Made by a program: the position numbers and the translations under genes. Shown in pieces: positions 18,017 to 25,716 of a stretch of 64,000 bases of DNA. The DNA is taken from the NCBI GenBank assembly GCA_964608915.1, contig CAZSQA010000023.1:40513-104512 (forward strand). The letters are read 5' to 3'. Numbering within the stretch: position 1 is the stretch's first letter; each line of letters opens with the position of its first letter. This DNA is from QWQI01 sp964608915. Its GTDB lineage: Bacteria > Planctomycetota > Planctomycetia > Isosphaerales > Isosphaeraceae. The notes under the pieces are model-generated. The model did no database searches. It was not told where the DNA came from and worked only from the letters and a program-made list of their open reading frames with translations.

Positions 18017-19213
18017 TCAGATCTTGCGCTCTTCGCGTGGCTTCTCGCCCGAATCCCGACGCTTCTCGTTCTTGTCGCGTGAAGGCTTCTCTTTGCCCTT
18101 CACTTCCTTTTCGTCATCATCGTCGTCGTCATCGCCTGCTTTGTTATCCTGAAGCTTCTTCAGTTCGAGCAGGATGTCGTCGAGAGCTTTTTCGGCCTTC
18201 GAGATACGTTTTTCCAGCTCAGGCGAGGCCGGAGGCTGGGGCGGCATGGGTGGCAACGGCGGGCGGGGCAGCCGGTCGGCGCGACCGACGGCTCCTGGCG
18301 GCAGCGGAACGCCCGGAACCCTGTCGCCCATGAAGGGCCGAATCTCGATCGGCTCGCCGGCCTGGCCACGGAAGATCATGACATTGCCCTGCTTGCCGCC
18401 CTGAATTTTGGCCAGTTTCTCGGCGGCCAGGCGGAGCTTTTCCTGAGCCTGTTTCAGTTCGTCACGTGCTTTTTCGAACTCGGCCCGCTTTTCGGGGGGC
18501 ATTTTTTCCAGGTTCGCGGCTTCGCGCAGCGCGTCCACTTTTGGCATGTCTTCGATCACGATGCCGCCCGGCAGCTGATCACCCTTGATCTCCTTGCCAT
18601 CCTTGAAGATGCGTACGACAGGCTTTTCCTGGCCATCTTCCTTGACGACTTCGACCCGCATTTCCTGCGTCTGGGCGTTCTTGCCGTCGCCGCCGGGAAC
18701 TCCTCGAACGATCACCCGCCGTTCTTCGGTCACGCTTTTCCTGGAGACATGATCGCCATCGGCATGGTCAGCGTGATGATCACCCGCATGTTCGGCGTGG
18801 AGTTTCTCGGCTTGAGCCCTGGCTTTGGCGGCGGCTTCCTGAGCCTGAGACTTCGCCAGTTCCACCTGGGCCCGCGCTTTCAGGAGCTGCTCTTTAGCGA
18901 CCGCATCAGCTGAATCCGCCCTCGAACGAAGTTGCACTTCGACCTGTTCGAGCCGCTCCTGGGCATCGCGCTTCATTTCCTCGATTTTTTTGCTGGCTTC
19001 GACCTTCAGCTTCTCGGCCTCGACCCTCAGACGCTCGATTTCGACGAGTAGTTTCTCGCGAATCTCCGGCGGCAGTTTTTCGAGGATCGCCGACAGATCG
19101 CCGCCCTGCTCCTTGGCCTTGTCGTCAGGAAACGCCATCGCGCCTGACATTCCCAGACCGAAAATCATCGTGCCCGCGGCCAGAGCGCGGGTGTGCGTCA
19201 TTCGATGCTTCAT
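18017..19213 (-). CDS. Exported coiled-coil protein with acidic and basic tail
   Basis: 398 residues from MKHRMTHTRALAAGTMIFGL (ATG 19213; AGGAG 9 bases upstream). A signal peptide ends near AMA-FPDD. Residues about 45-140 and 230-275 are charged heptad-like helices (LLVEIERLRVEAEKLKVEAS; FEKARDELKQAQEKLRLAAE). Between them lie a His-rich patch (HAEHAGDHHADHADGDH, a possible metal-binding stretch) and a beta-rich segment with VVRIFKDGKEIKGDQLPGG. A Pro-rich run (RPPLPPMPPQPP), a seven-Asp run and a Lys/Arg-rich end complete it. No known family; a periplasmic structural or scavenging protein is a guess. Confidence 0.78.
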   Translation of the reverse strand: MKHRMTHTRALAAGTMIFGLGMSGAMAFPDDKAKEQGGDLSAILEKLPPEIREKLLVEIERLRVEAEKLKVEASKKIEEMKRDAQERLEQVEVQLRSRADSADAVAKEQLLKARAQVELAKSQAQEAAAKARAQAEKLHAEHAGDHHADHADGDHVSRKSVTEERRVIVRGVPGGDGKNAQTQEMRVEVVKEDGQEKPVVRIFKDGKEIKGDQLPGGIVIEDMPKVDALREAANLEKMPPEKRAEFEKARDELKQAQEKLRLAAEKLAKIQGGKQGNVMIFRGQAGEPIEIRPFMGDRVPGVPLPPGAVGRADRLPRPPLPPMPPQPPASPELEKRISKAEKALDDILLELKKLQDNKAGDDDDDDDEKEVKGKEKPSRDKNEKRRDSGEKPREERKI

Positions 19214-19448
19214 CGTCTTCAACTCCTGCGGAAATCGGATCGAGTTTGTCGAAGTTCCGAAACGATCGTCGAAAGCCGGCTTTCACGAGATTTCGGAACC
19301 CTTCGATAATCCGTTCGTCGTCAGGAACGGAATATTAAGTCCATCTTACCGATTTCCGGAAATCGATCGACGGGATTCGCCGCCAATCACCGACGATTCA
19401 AGGAATCGAAACTCTGAGGCCCCGCCCATGTGCCAAACACGGCCGGAT

Positions 19449-19898
19449 TTATTCGTCGTCCTCGAACGCCAGTTCGATCGATGTCATGATCGCGGCGATC
19501 ACGTCGGCGTGGCTCACGGGGGCATCGCCGTCGTCGAAGTTCAGCCACTGCCCCATGACGAGCATCGCCCCTTCAGGCGTATCGATCGTGCGGATCATGC
19601 CGCCGACCGGAAAATCGAAACTTACGAAATCGAGGTCGAAGCCCCGAGCGACACGACCATCGATCGCGGCCTCCACGGGATCGCTCCGCAAACCGTCATA
19701 CTCGCCCGACATCGCCTGAAGCGCTTCGCTGAGCATGTCGTCGGTCGTGCGGCCACTTTGAACGCGAATCGACAAATAAGCCATCTTGTCCGGCGACTCC
19801 ACTTCGACCATCCGGGCGTCGAAATCGCCCGACTCATCCACCGACCAGTTCGGGGGATACAGGAAGCGGAACAGCGGATCCACATGCATACCTTGCAT
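19449..19898 (-). CDS. Small PsbP/DcrB-like protein, unknown function
   Basis: 149 residues. It has FRFLYPPNWSVDESGDFDAR near the start, then an alternating beta pattern (MAYLSIRVQSGR, RVARGFDLDFVSFDF, GAMLVMGQWLNFDD) and a final helix (VIAAIMTSIELAFEDDE). The opening F-x-YP-x-W pattern resembles PsbP/DcrB/Mog1-type folds. No signal peptide is seen, so it is probably cytoplasmic. A second Met lies three codons in. It is divergent from trpS. Family assignment is inference. Confidence 0.75.
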   Translation of the reverse strand: MQGMHVDPLFRFLYPPNWSVDESGDFDARMVEVESPDKMAYLSIRVQSGRTTDDMLSEALQAMSGEYDGLRSDPVEAAIDGRVARGFDLDFVSFDFPVGGMIRTIDTPEGAMLVMGQWLNFDDGDAPVSHADVIAAIMTSIELAFEDDE

Positions 19899-20139
19899 CG
19901 TCTTCGATCGGGTCCTTTATCGCTCGAAATCCGGCCACCGGGAAATCGCCCGGCTTCGTCTGGTTGCATCGTCGCCGTTCGGATCGAAACGCGTCAAGTC
20001 CTTCGGAGCCCGAACCGTCTACGCACATCGACTCCCGATGTGGTAATCTGTCGCACTCGGCAACCCGGTTCCGATCCCGCGGGGCGTACGTCGCACCGGT
20101 TCGGAGCGTCGGCATTCACCGTTCAAGAGCCCTTTCGCC

Positions 20140-21114
20140 ATGCGGATCCTTTCCGGCATACAGCCTTCCGGCGCCTTGCATATCGGCAATTACCTCGGCG
20201 CGATTCAGCAGTACATCGCCCTTCAGCACGACAACGAAGCCTATTATTTCGTGGCCGATTATCATGCCTTGACGAGCGTTCGCGATCCGGACAAGCTGCG
20301 AGGCTACGTTCGCGACGTGCTGCTGGACCTGCTTGCCCTGGGCCTGGAACCGGAAAAGGCCACGGTGTTCGTGCAGTCGGACGTGCCCGAAACCGTCGAG
20401 CTGGCGTGGCTCCTGACCAGCGTCACCCCCATGGGCTGGCTCGAAAAGTGCGTTTCCTACAAAGACAAGATCGCCCAGGGCATTCCGGCCGAACATGGCC
20501 TGTTCGCGTATCCCGTGCTGCAGGCGGCTGACATTCTGCTTTACGACGCCGATGTGGTGCCCGTCGGCCAGGATCAGAAGCAGCATCTGGAAATCACCCG
20601 CGACGTCGCCGAGCGGTTCAATAACGTCTACGGCAAAAACGAGCCGGTGTTCAAACTGCCTGACGCCAAGATTCTGCCCACGGTGGCTGTCGTTCCGGGT
20701 CTGGACGGCCGCAAGATGTCCAAAAGCTACGGCAATACGATCGAGATCTTCGAAGACCCGAAATCGATCGAGAAGAAATGCAAGCGGATCGTCACCGACA
20801 GTACGCCCGTCGAAGAGCCGAAAAACCCCGACACCTGCTCGGTTTACGCCCTGTTGAAGCTGTTCGTGGAAGAGCAGGAGTCGGCCGACTGGGCCTCCCG
20901 TTATCGCGCCGGCGGCATGGGCTACGGCGATGTCAAGAAACGGCTGGCCGCGGCCATCATCGATTACTTCGCCCCCTACCGTGAAGTGCGGAAGTCGCTG
21001 GCCGCCGACCCGGTGAAGCTGGAAGAAATCCGCCGCGCCGGTGCCGAGCGTGCCCGGAAGACAGCCCGAATCGTGCTGGAGCGTGCTCGCAGGGCCTGCG
21101 GCCTGGGCTCCTGA
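20140..21114 (+). CDS. trpS: Tryptophan-tRNA ligase
   Basis: 324 residues, typical for bacterial TrpRS. It charges tRNA-Trp. The class I signatures are intact: SGIQPSGALHIGNYLGA (HIGN, residues 14-17) and GRKMSKSYGN (about 194-203). Substrate-binding segments VPVGQDQKQHLEITRD and YPVLQAADILLY match the family. Starting at MRILSGIQPSG gives the normal N-terminus. It is followed 58 bases later by a small membrane-protein gene on the same strand. Confidence 0.96.
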   Translation: MRILSGIQPSGALHIGNYLGAIQQYIALQHDNEAYYFVADYHALTSVRDPDKLRGYVRDVLLDLLALGLEPEKATVFVQSDVPETVELAWLLTSVTPMGWLEKCVSYKDKIAQGIPAEHGLFAYPVLQAADILLYDADVVPVGQDQKQHLEITRDVAERFNNVYGKNEPVFKLPDAKILPTVAVVPGLDGRKMSKSYGNTIEIFEDPKSIEKKCKRIVTDSTPVEEPKNPDTCSVYALLKLFVEEQESADWASRYRAGGMGYGDVKKRLAAAIIDYFAPYREVRKSLAADPVKLEEIRRAGAERARKTARIVLERARRACGLGS

Positions 21115-21172
21115 TCGATCTCGCTGCATTTCACCACGGCATTTTCCATTTCGACCCTTGGTACCTCGCACC

Positions 21173-21472
21173 ATGTTGACTGCCCGAAGCCGAAAAATCC
21201 GCAGAAGAAAATGGGTCATTCGACTGAAGAAGTTGGTGACGCACCCCTACACGAAACTCGCGGTGGGGGTCATTCTCGTCATCACGAGCACAGTCGAAAT
21301 CGTGCATGACCTGATGTCGGACATTCCGAAATCGAGAGTCGGATCCAACCATGGCCTCCTGGTTCTGGGCATCGTCAACGCGCTTTCCGCAATCCCGGAA
21401 CTTGTCGAAGGGCTCGACTATACTCTGGACCTCGCGGCCAAATCGGAAGATTACGACGCCCCGGACGAGTGA
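21173..21472 (+). CDS. Small membrane protein, unknown function
   Basis: 99 residues from the ATG at 21173. A very basic N-terminus (ARSRKIRRRKWVIRLKKLV) is followed by a hydrophobic segment (KLAVGVILVITSTVEIVHDL, about 29-48), a second moderately hydrophobic helix (HGLLVLGIVNALSAIPELVE) and an acidic end. This looks like a two-helix inner-membrane protein. I recognise no family. Its position directly after trpS suggests cotranscription, not a shared function. Confidence 0.6.
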   Translation: MLTARSRKIRRRKWVIRLKKLVTHPYTKLAVGVILVITSTVEIVHDLMSDIPKSRVGSNHGLLVLGIVNALSAIPELVEGLDYTLDLAAKSEDYDAPDE

Positions 21473-21914
21473 ATCGGAAACGAACGACAAATTGATGCGT
21501 GCAATCATGCACGGATTTGAATCAGGGCTGTCTCGCCGGGTGGGCATTGCCCTTCGAACCGATCTCTGCGTGATCTTGCCGGATTCACGCCTTATCCTGC
21601 AAAAAGGTCTTGACTGGACTATCAGGCTCGAAAAGAATGCCGATCGGCTTCATTCATGAAGACCGGTCTTGGAACGATCCCTGATTCCTCCTGATTTCCG
21701 GCTGCTTCAGCTTCCGGAGACAATTCGGCCCCATTGTCGGCGGATGCGTCCACGCATCGCTCGATCGAACGGTTTCGAAATGAGCATGCGCCGAATCCGG
21801 CGAACCATGGCATCCGATTTTCTCCGGACTCCCTGTCGGCCGATCTACGGGATCTAGGCGAATTCCGCTGATAGTCAACCTCTTAGCCATCCTCATTCCG
21901 ATCGGAGACGCTTC
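21473..21914. other. Region without a supported gene before DUF1559 gene
   Basis: 442 bases. A TTGACT with AAGAAT 17 bases later (21609-21637) could be a promoter for the next gene, but the match is weak. Small frames here lack ribosome sites. The last 20 bases hold the GGAG ribosome site of the DUF1559 gene. Confidence 0.5.
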
Positions 21915-22949
21915 ATGAAACGCAAAGGGTTCACCCTGATCGAACTCCTGGTCGTGATCGCGATCATCGCCGTTCTCATTTCGCTCCTTCTGCCTGCGGT
22001 TCAATCTGCTCGTGAGGCTGCCAGACGCATTCAGTGCGTCAACAATCTCAAGCAGATCAACCTCGCCCTCCATAATTACAATGACGCCTTCGGCAGCTAT
22101 CCCTACGCCGGCGGATTCAGTGCCCAGGGCCATATGGGGTGGGGCTTTATGCCCATGATCCTGCCCCAGCTCGAACAACGTGCCCTGTACGATTCCATCA
22201 ACTTCCTCGACAGTTGCGACTGTCAGTCGATGTCCACCGTTCGACGCGTCGTCATCAGTTCGTTCTTCTGCCCGTCCGACCCGAATTCCAATATCCTGCT
22301 CAGGGACCGCACGACCCCGGGTTCACCTTGCTTCGGTGGGTCATCCACAAGAGACGATGCCGCGGCCAGCCGCCAGTTCGGTATGATGTGCAATTACTCC
22401 GGCAGCTACGGCGACGGCTACAGCAACCGACCCGGCAATCCGTACGACACGGCCGGTGCGAACGCTCAATACGGCTGCGGCGGCTGCAACGCCTCCGGTG
22501 GCAGTGCCGAAACGCCGGCTGCCGATTGCCCCTCGCCCACCGGGCCTTATGGTTCCGGGCCGAACCACCGTGGCCTGTTCGATTATCAAAGCCGTTCCGG
22601 CGCGGTGACGATCGGCTCGATCACCGACGGCCTGAGCAACACGTTCGCTCTGGGCGAAGTCGCTTCGGTCGTCCGTTCCCAAAGTGCCGTCTGGTACACG
22701 AACACCGGCACGACCAACGGCACATGCCTGCCGATGAACTGGACCCTTCAGACGTGTCTGCGAAATCCGGCCTATGCCAATGCCAACTCCTGGTCTGGCC
22801 GGGGTTTCTCGCCCTTCCACTCCGGCGGCGGCAATTTCGGCATGGCCGATGGCTCCGTCCGTTTCATCAAACAAACCATCAACATGAAAACCTACAACGC
22901 CCTGGGCAGCCGCAAGGGAGGAGAAATCATCAGTGCCGACGCACTTTGA
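21915..22949 (+). CDS. DUF1559 protein with type IV pilin-like N-terminus
   Basis: 344 residues. It begins MKRKGFTLIELLVVIAIIAV, a prepilin cleavage site (KG-FTLIE) with the long hydrophobic helix of pseudopilins, then AREAARRIQCVNNLKQI typical of DUF1559. The C-terminal domain has FSPFHSGGGNFGMADGSVRF and ends with GGEIISADAL, matching the family. These proteins are multiplied in planctomycetes and are assumed to be processed by a prepilin peptidase and displayed at the surface; the role is unknown. GGAG lies 7 bases before the ATG. The next gene overlaps it by 17 bases. Confidence 0.95.
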   Translation: MKRKGFTLIELLVVIAIIAVLISLLLPAVQSAREAARRIQCVNNLKQINLALHNYNDAFGSYPYAGGFSAQGHMGWGFMPMILPQLEQRALYDSINFLDSCDCQSMSTVRRVVISSFFCPSDPNSNILLRDRTTPGSPCFGGSSTRDDAAASRQFGMMCNYSGSYGDGYSNRPGNPYDTAGANAQYGCGGCNASGGSAETPAADCPSPTGPYGSGPNHRGLFDYQSRSGAVTIGSITDGLSNTFALGEVASVVRSQSAVWYTNTGTTNGTCLPMNWTLQTCLRNPAYANANSWSGRGFSPFHSGGGNFGMADGSVRFIKQTINMKTYNALGSRKGGEIISADAL

Positions 22950-23433
22950 CGCCTCCGTGGTCTCTTCGGGTTCACGCCGAATCGCAACCGCCAGAACCGC
23001 GGCCTTTTGGTTGTCGATGGCCCTGACCATCGGCTTCGTGAGCGGCTGCGGTGGCGAGCCTGGCCTCGCCCGGGTCAAGGGCCGCATCACCTATAAAGGT
23101 GCGCCCGTGGCCACTGGTGAAGTGTTCTTCACCCCTGAAGAACCCGGGAAACGGGGGGCTAAGGGGATCCTTGACTCGAACGGGGAATACTCCCTGACGA
23201 CCTACGAAACCGGCGACGGTGCCTATACCGGCAAACACAAGGTCTCCGTGATCGCACAGGGCCCCGACAAGCCGATCCCGCCGAAAATGAAAGGCCGAAT
23301 GATGGAAGAAGACATGCAGGGATCCGGCGACCCTCTCATCCCCCGCAAATACTTCTCGGCCCAGACTTCGAACCTCTCGGCAGAAGTCAGCGAAGGCAAA
23401 ACGAACGTCGTCGACTTCGACCTTCAAGACTGA
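22933..23433 (+). CDS. Planctomycete lipoprotein with carboxypeptidase-regulatory-like fold
   Basis: 166 residues starting at GTG 22933. The start is chosen because AGGGAGGAG lies about 9 bases upstream inside the end of the DUF1559 gene. The signal peptide is long and ends in a lipobox (IGFVSGC). The mature part (ARVKGRITYKGAPVATGEVF, then NGEYSLTTYETGDGAYTGKH and KYFSAQTSNLSAEVSEGKT) is a small beta sandwich of the type that usually accompanies DUF1559 genes. The 17-base overlap implies translational coupling and a joint surface role. A terminator follows. Confidence 0.88.
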   Translation: MPTHFDASVVSSGSRRIATARTAAFWLSMALTIGFVSGCGGEPGLARVKGRITYKGAPVATGEVFFTPEEPGKRGAKGILDSNGEYSLTTYETGDGAYTGKHKVSVIAQGPDKPIPPKMKGRMMEEDMQGSGDPLIPRKYFSAQTSNLSAEVSEGKTNVVDFDLQD

Positions 23434-23462
23434 AACGTTCGAATGTCACGAAATGAAACCCG

Positions 23463-23503
23463 AAAGGTCCGGCCGCGAGATTCGCGACCGGACCTTTCCT
23501 TTT
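23463..23503 (+). terminator. Intrinsic terminator of the DUF1559-lipoprotein operon
   Basis: 16-bp stem with one mismatch (23463-23478 with 23482-23497; arms begin AAAGGTCCGG), loop GAT, then CCTTTTC. Confidence 0.82.
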
Positions 23504-23549
23504 CTCTCGGCCTCAAGCCATCCGGCGCGATCGATTCCATGGATCCGAT

Positions 23550-24719
23550 TCATTTCGCCTTCGCCCATGTATCGAAAATCTGTGCCATGCGGCCGACGAC
23601 GGCCTCGGACGCTCCCGGCTGACCGTGCGTCTCCTTGAGCGCTGCCAGCGCCGCCCGCTTACGCGCCGCTTCGGCCGGGTCGTTCAGCCACTTGAGCGCC
23701 CATGCGGCAAGTTCGCCGTCCACGTCATGATCGGTCAGGTATTCCGGCATGATGTCCCAGCCGGCGAGCAGGTTCGTCAGCGTGATATACGGCGCGTTGA
23801 TGAATCGCTCACTGATCTTCTTATCCAGCGGATTGATTCGATAGACCACCACGCTCGGCACGGTTTCGTACATCAGCTCGAGACTGACCGAACCGCTGAC
23901 TGTCCATGCCAGGTCGACGAGCCGAAGGATCTCGGGCGTCCGGTTCACGAACAGGTCGATGCGTTCATGAAACCACGTGGGCAGCGGATGCTCGCCGAAG
24001 ATCGCTTCGACTCGAGCCTTGTGTTCTTCCGTCAGGCACGCCACCGCGAAGCGGACATCGGGCCGCTCGACGGCGACACGTTCGATCGCGCGGATCATCA
24101 TCGGCAGATTCTTGTCGATCTCCTGAAACCGCGAACCCGGCAGAACGCCGACCCAACTGCCAGCCTGCGCCTTGCGTTCGGCCACCCAGGCGTCGTCCAC
24201 TTTCCGTTGAGCCAGCTCGTCGAAATACGGGTGCCCCAGATATTCGGCATAGGGGTAGCCCCTTTCTTCGTACCACTGGGGCTCGAACGGCAGGCTGCAG
24301 AAAACGTAGCTGAAGCGGTCCTTGATCTTCTTGACGCGCCAAGGAGCCCAGGCCCAGAGCTGCGGCGGGACGTGATAGAAAACCGGAATCCCGCGATCGC
24401 GAGCCCGTTTGGCCACCCACCAGTGCAGGCCGGGGTAATCGATCAGCACGACGGCATCAGGCTTTTCTTCCGCGAAGATCCGGTCCGCCTGATTCACCAC
24501 CGAAACGAACGTGCCCATCTGACTCAGGACTTTGCCGAACCACATCACGGCATGACGCGTCAGTTCATACTTCAATTCGACCCCGGCTTCCGCCATGCGC
24601 GGGCCGCCGAATCCGATCAGCTCGGCATCAGGCCATTGCGATTTCAATGCCCTTGCCAGATTGCCGCCGTGCATGTCGCCGGAAGGTTCGCCCGCTGAGA
24701 TGAAGATCTTTTTGCTCAT
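23550..24719 (-). CDS. lpxB: Lipid-A-disaccharide synthase
   Basis: 389 residues from MSKKIFISAGEPSGDMHGGN (ATG 24719), the family's standard opening; a 35-residue upstream extension is not homologous. It joins UDP-diacylglucosamine and lipid X to form the lipid A disaccharide at the inner membrane. Landmarks: IDYPGLHWWVAKRARDRGI, YHVPPQLWAWAPWRVKKIKD, YLGHPYFDE, VLPGSRFQEI and the UDP-site region TVSGSVSLELMYETVPSVVV. It shows that the organism makes lipid A. No other lpx gene is in the window. Confidence 0.94.
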   Translation of the reverse strand: MSKKIFISAGEPSGDMHGGNLARALKSQWPDAELIGFGGPRMAEAGVELKYELTRHAVMWFGKVLSQMGTFVSVVNQADRIFAEEKPDAVVLIDYPGLHWWVAKRARDRGIPVFYHVPPQLWAWAPWRVKKIKDRFSYVFCSLPFEPQWYEERGYPYAEYLGHPYFDELAQRKVDDAWVAERKAQAGSWVGVLPGSRFQEIDKNLPMMIRAIERVAVERPDVRFAVACLTEEHKARVEAIFGEHPLPTWFHERIDLFVNRTPEILRLVDLAWTVSGSVSLELMYETVPSVVVYRINPLDKKISERFINAPYITLTNLLAGWDIMPEYLTDHDVDGELAAWALKWLNDPAEAARKRAALAALKETHGQPGASEAVVGRMAQIFDTWAKAK

Positions 24720-24882
24720 GGCCGTGATGTCTTTCGCGTCGCTTCGAAGGGTCGGTGATTCGTGGAGCGTGCAGCGAGCTTCACGGTGTGCCGCGATTGC
24801 GGTACTCACGCTCGATGGCGTCAATATAGCGATTTCGACAATTTCCCGGCTAGGACGTTCGTACGGAAATCGAACGGTCCGG

Positions 24883-25716
24883 TCAGGATCGAACGCCCTG
24901 GAAGCTCCCTTGCCGTAACCAGTAAAGAAACACGCCCGCGGCCACGCCGACGTTCAGCGAGTCGGCCCCGGGCGTCATCGAAATCGTCACCTTGTGATGG
25001 GCCCTGGCTTCGTATTCGGCCGCCAGCCCTTCCCGCTCCCGGCCCAGCAGCAGCCCGACCCGATCCGGCCGCCGGAATTCGAGCAGTTCGACATGCCCCT
25101 CGCCCGGCAGCGTCGCCACGAATTCGAAGCCAAGGCCGGCCAGTTCGTCGAGCGCCTGATGCATATCGGCATACTCGAGAATCGGCAATCGCAATGTCGC
25201 CCCCATCGAAACCCGCGTCACCCGCCGCGAAAGCGGGTCAGGGCTCTCTCTGCCCACCACGATCGCCCCCACGCCAAGTGCGTCCGCCGTGCGCGCGATC
25301 GAGCCGAGATTCTCCGGATTGTCGATCGCCGGACAAATCACGATCGTCACCGCCTGCTTCGAACATTCCTCGACAATCTCGGCCAGCCCCGGCCAGGGCT
25401 TTCTTCGGCCACATGCCAGAATGCCCTGATGGAACGAAAAACCGACGAGTTGAGTCATCGCTGATCGCGATAATGTCATTACGGGTGCTTCGGTCGATAG
25501 TTCGAACTTCGGCGATTCGAACCAGCCATCATGCGTGAGAATCGATACCGTTTCGAATCGCGAAGCCAGCAATCGTTCGACCAGCAGCGCCCCTTCGACG
25601 ATAAAAATGCCATCGTCGCGCGCGGCGTTCGAAGTCTTCAGCGACCGGAAAGGGTCGAGCCGAGGGTCATCGAGCGATTCGATCGCGACGACATTCCGAA
25701 TTCCGAAATCGCTCAC
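24883..25716 (-). CDS. TrmH/SpoU-family RNA 2'-O-methyltransferase
   Basis: 277 residues. The start is a GTG at 25716 whose bases overlap the stop of the S9 peptidase gene (GTGA). The N-terminal half contains the substrate-binding region (DGIFIVEGALLVERLLAS). The SPOUT knot domain contains the three motifs: DNPENLGSIARTADALGVGA, GLLLGREREGLAAEYEARAH and ISMTPGADSLNVGVAAGVFL. It should methylate a ribose in rRNA or tRNA using S-adenosylmethionine. Coupling to a secreted peptidase is probably transcriptional convenience. Confidence 0.9.
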   Translation of the reverse strand: MSDFGIRNVVAIESLDDPRLDPFRSLKTSNAARDDGIFIVEGALLVERLLASRFETVSILTHDGWFESPKFELSTEAPVMTLSRSAMTQLVGFSFHQGILACGRRKPWPGLAEIVEECSKQAVTIVICPAIDNPENLGSIARTADALGVGAIVVGRESPDPLSRRVTRVSMGATLRLPILEYADMHQALDELAGLGFEFVATLPGEGHVELLEFRRPDRVGLLLGREREGLAAEYEARAHHKVTISMTPGADSLNVGVAAGVFLYWLRQGSFQGVRS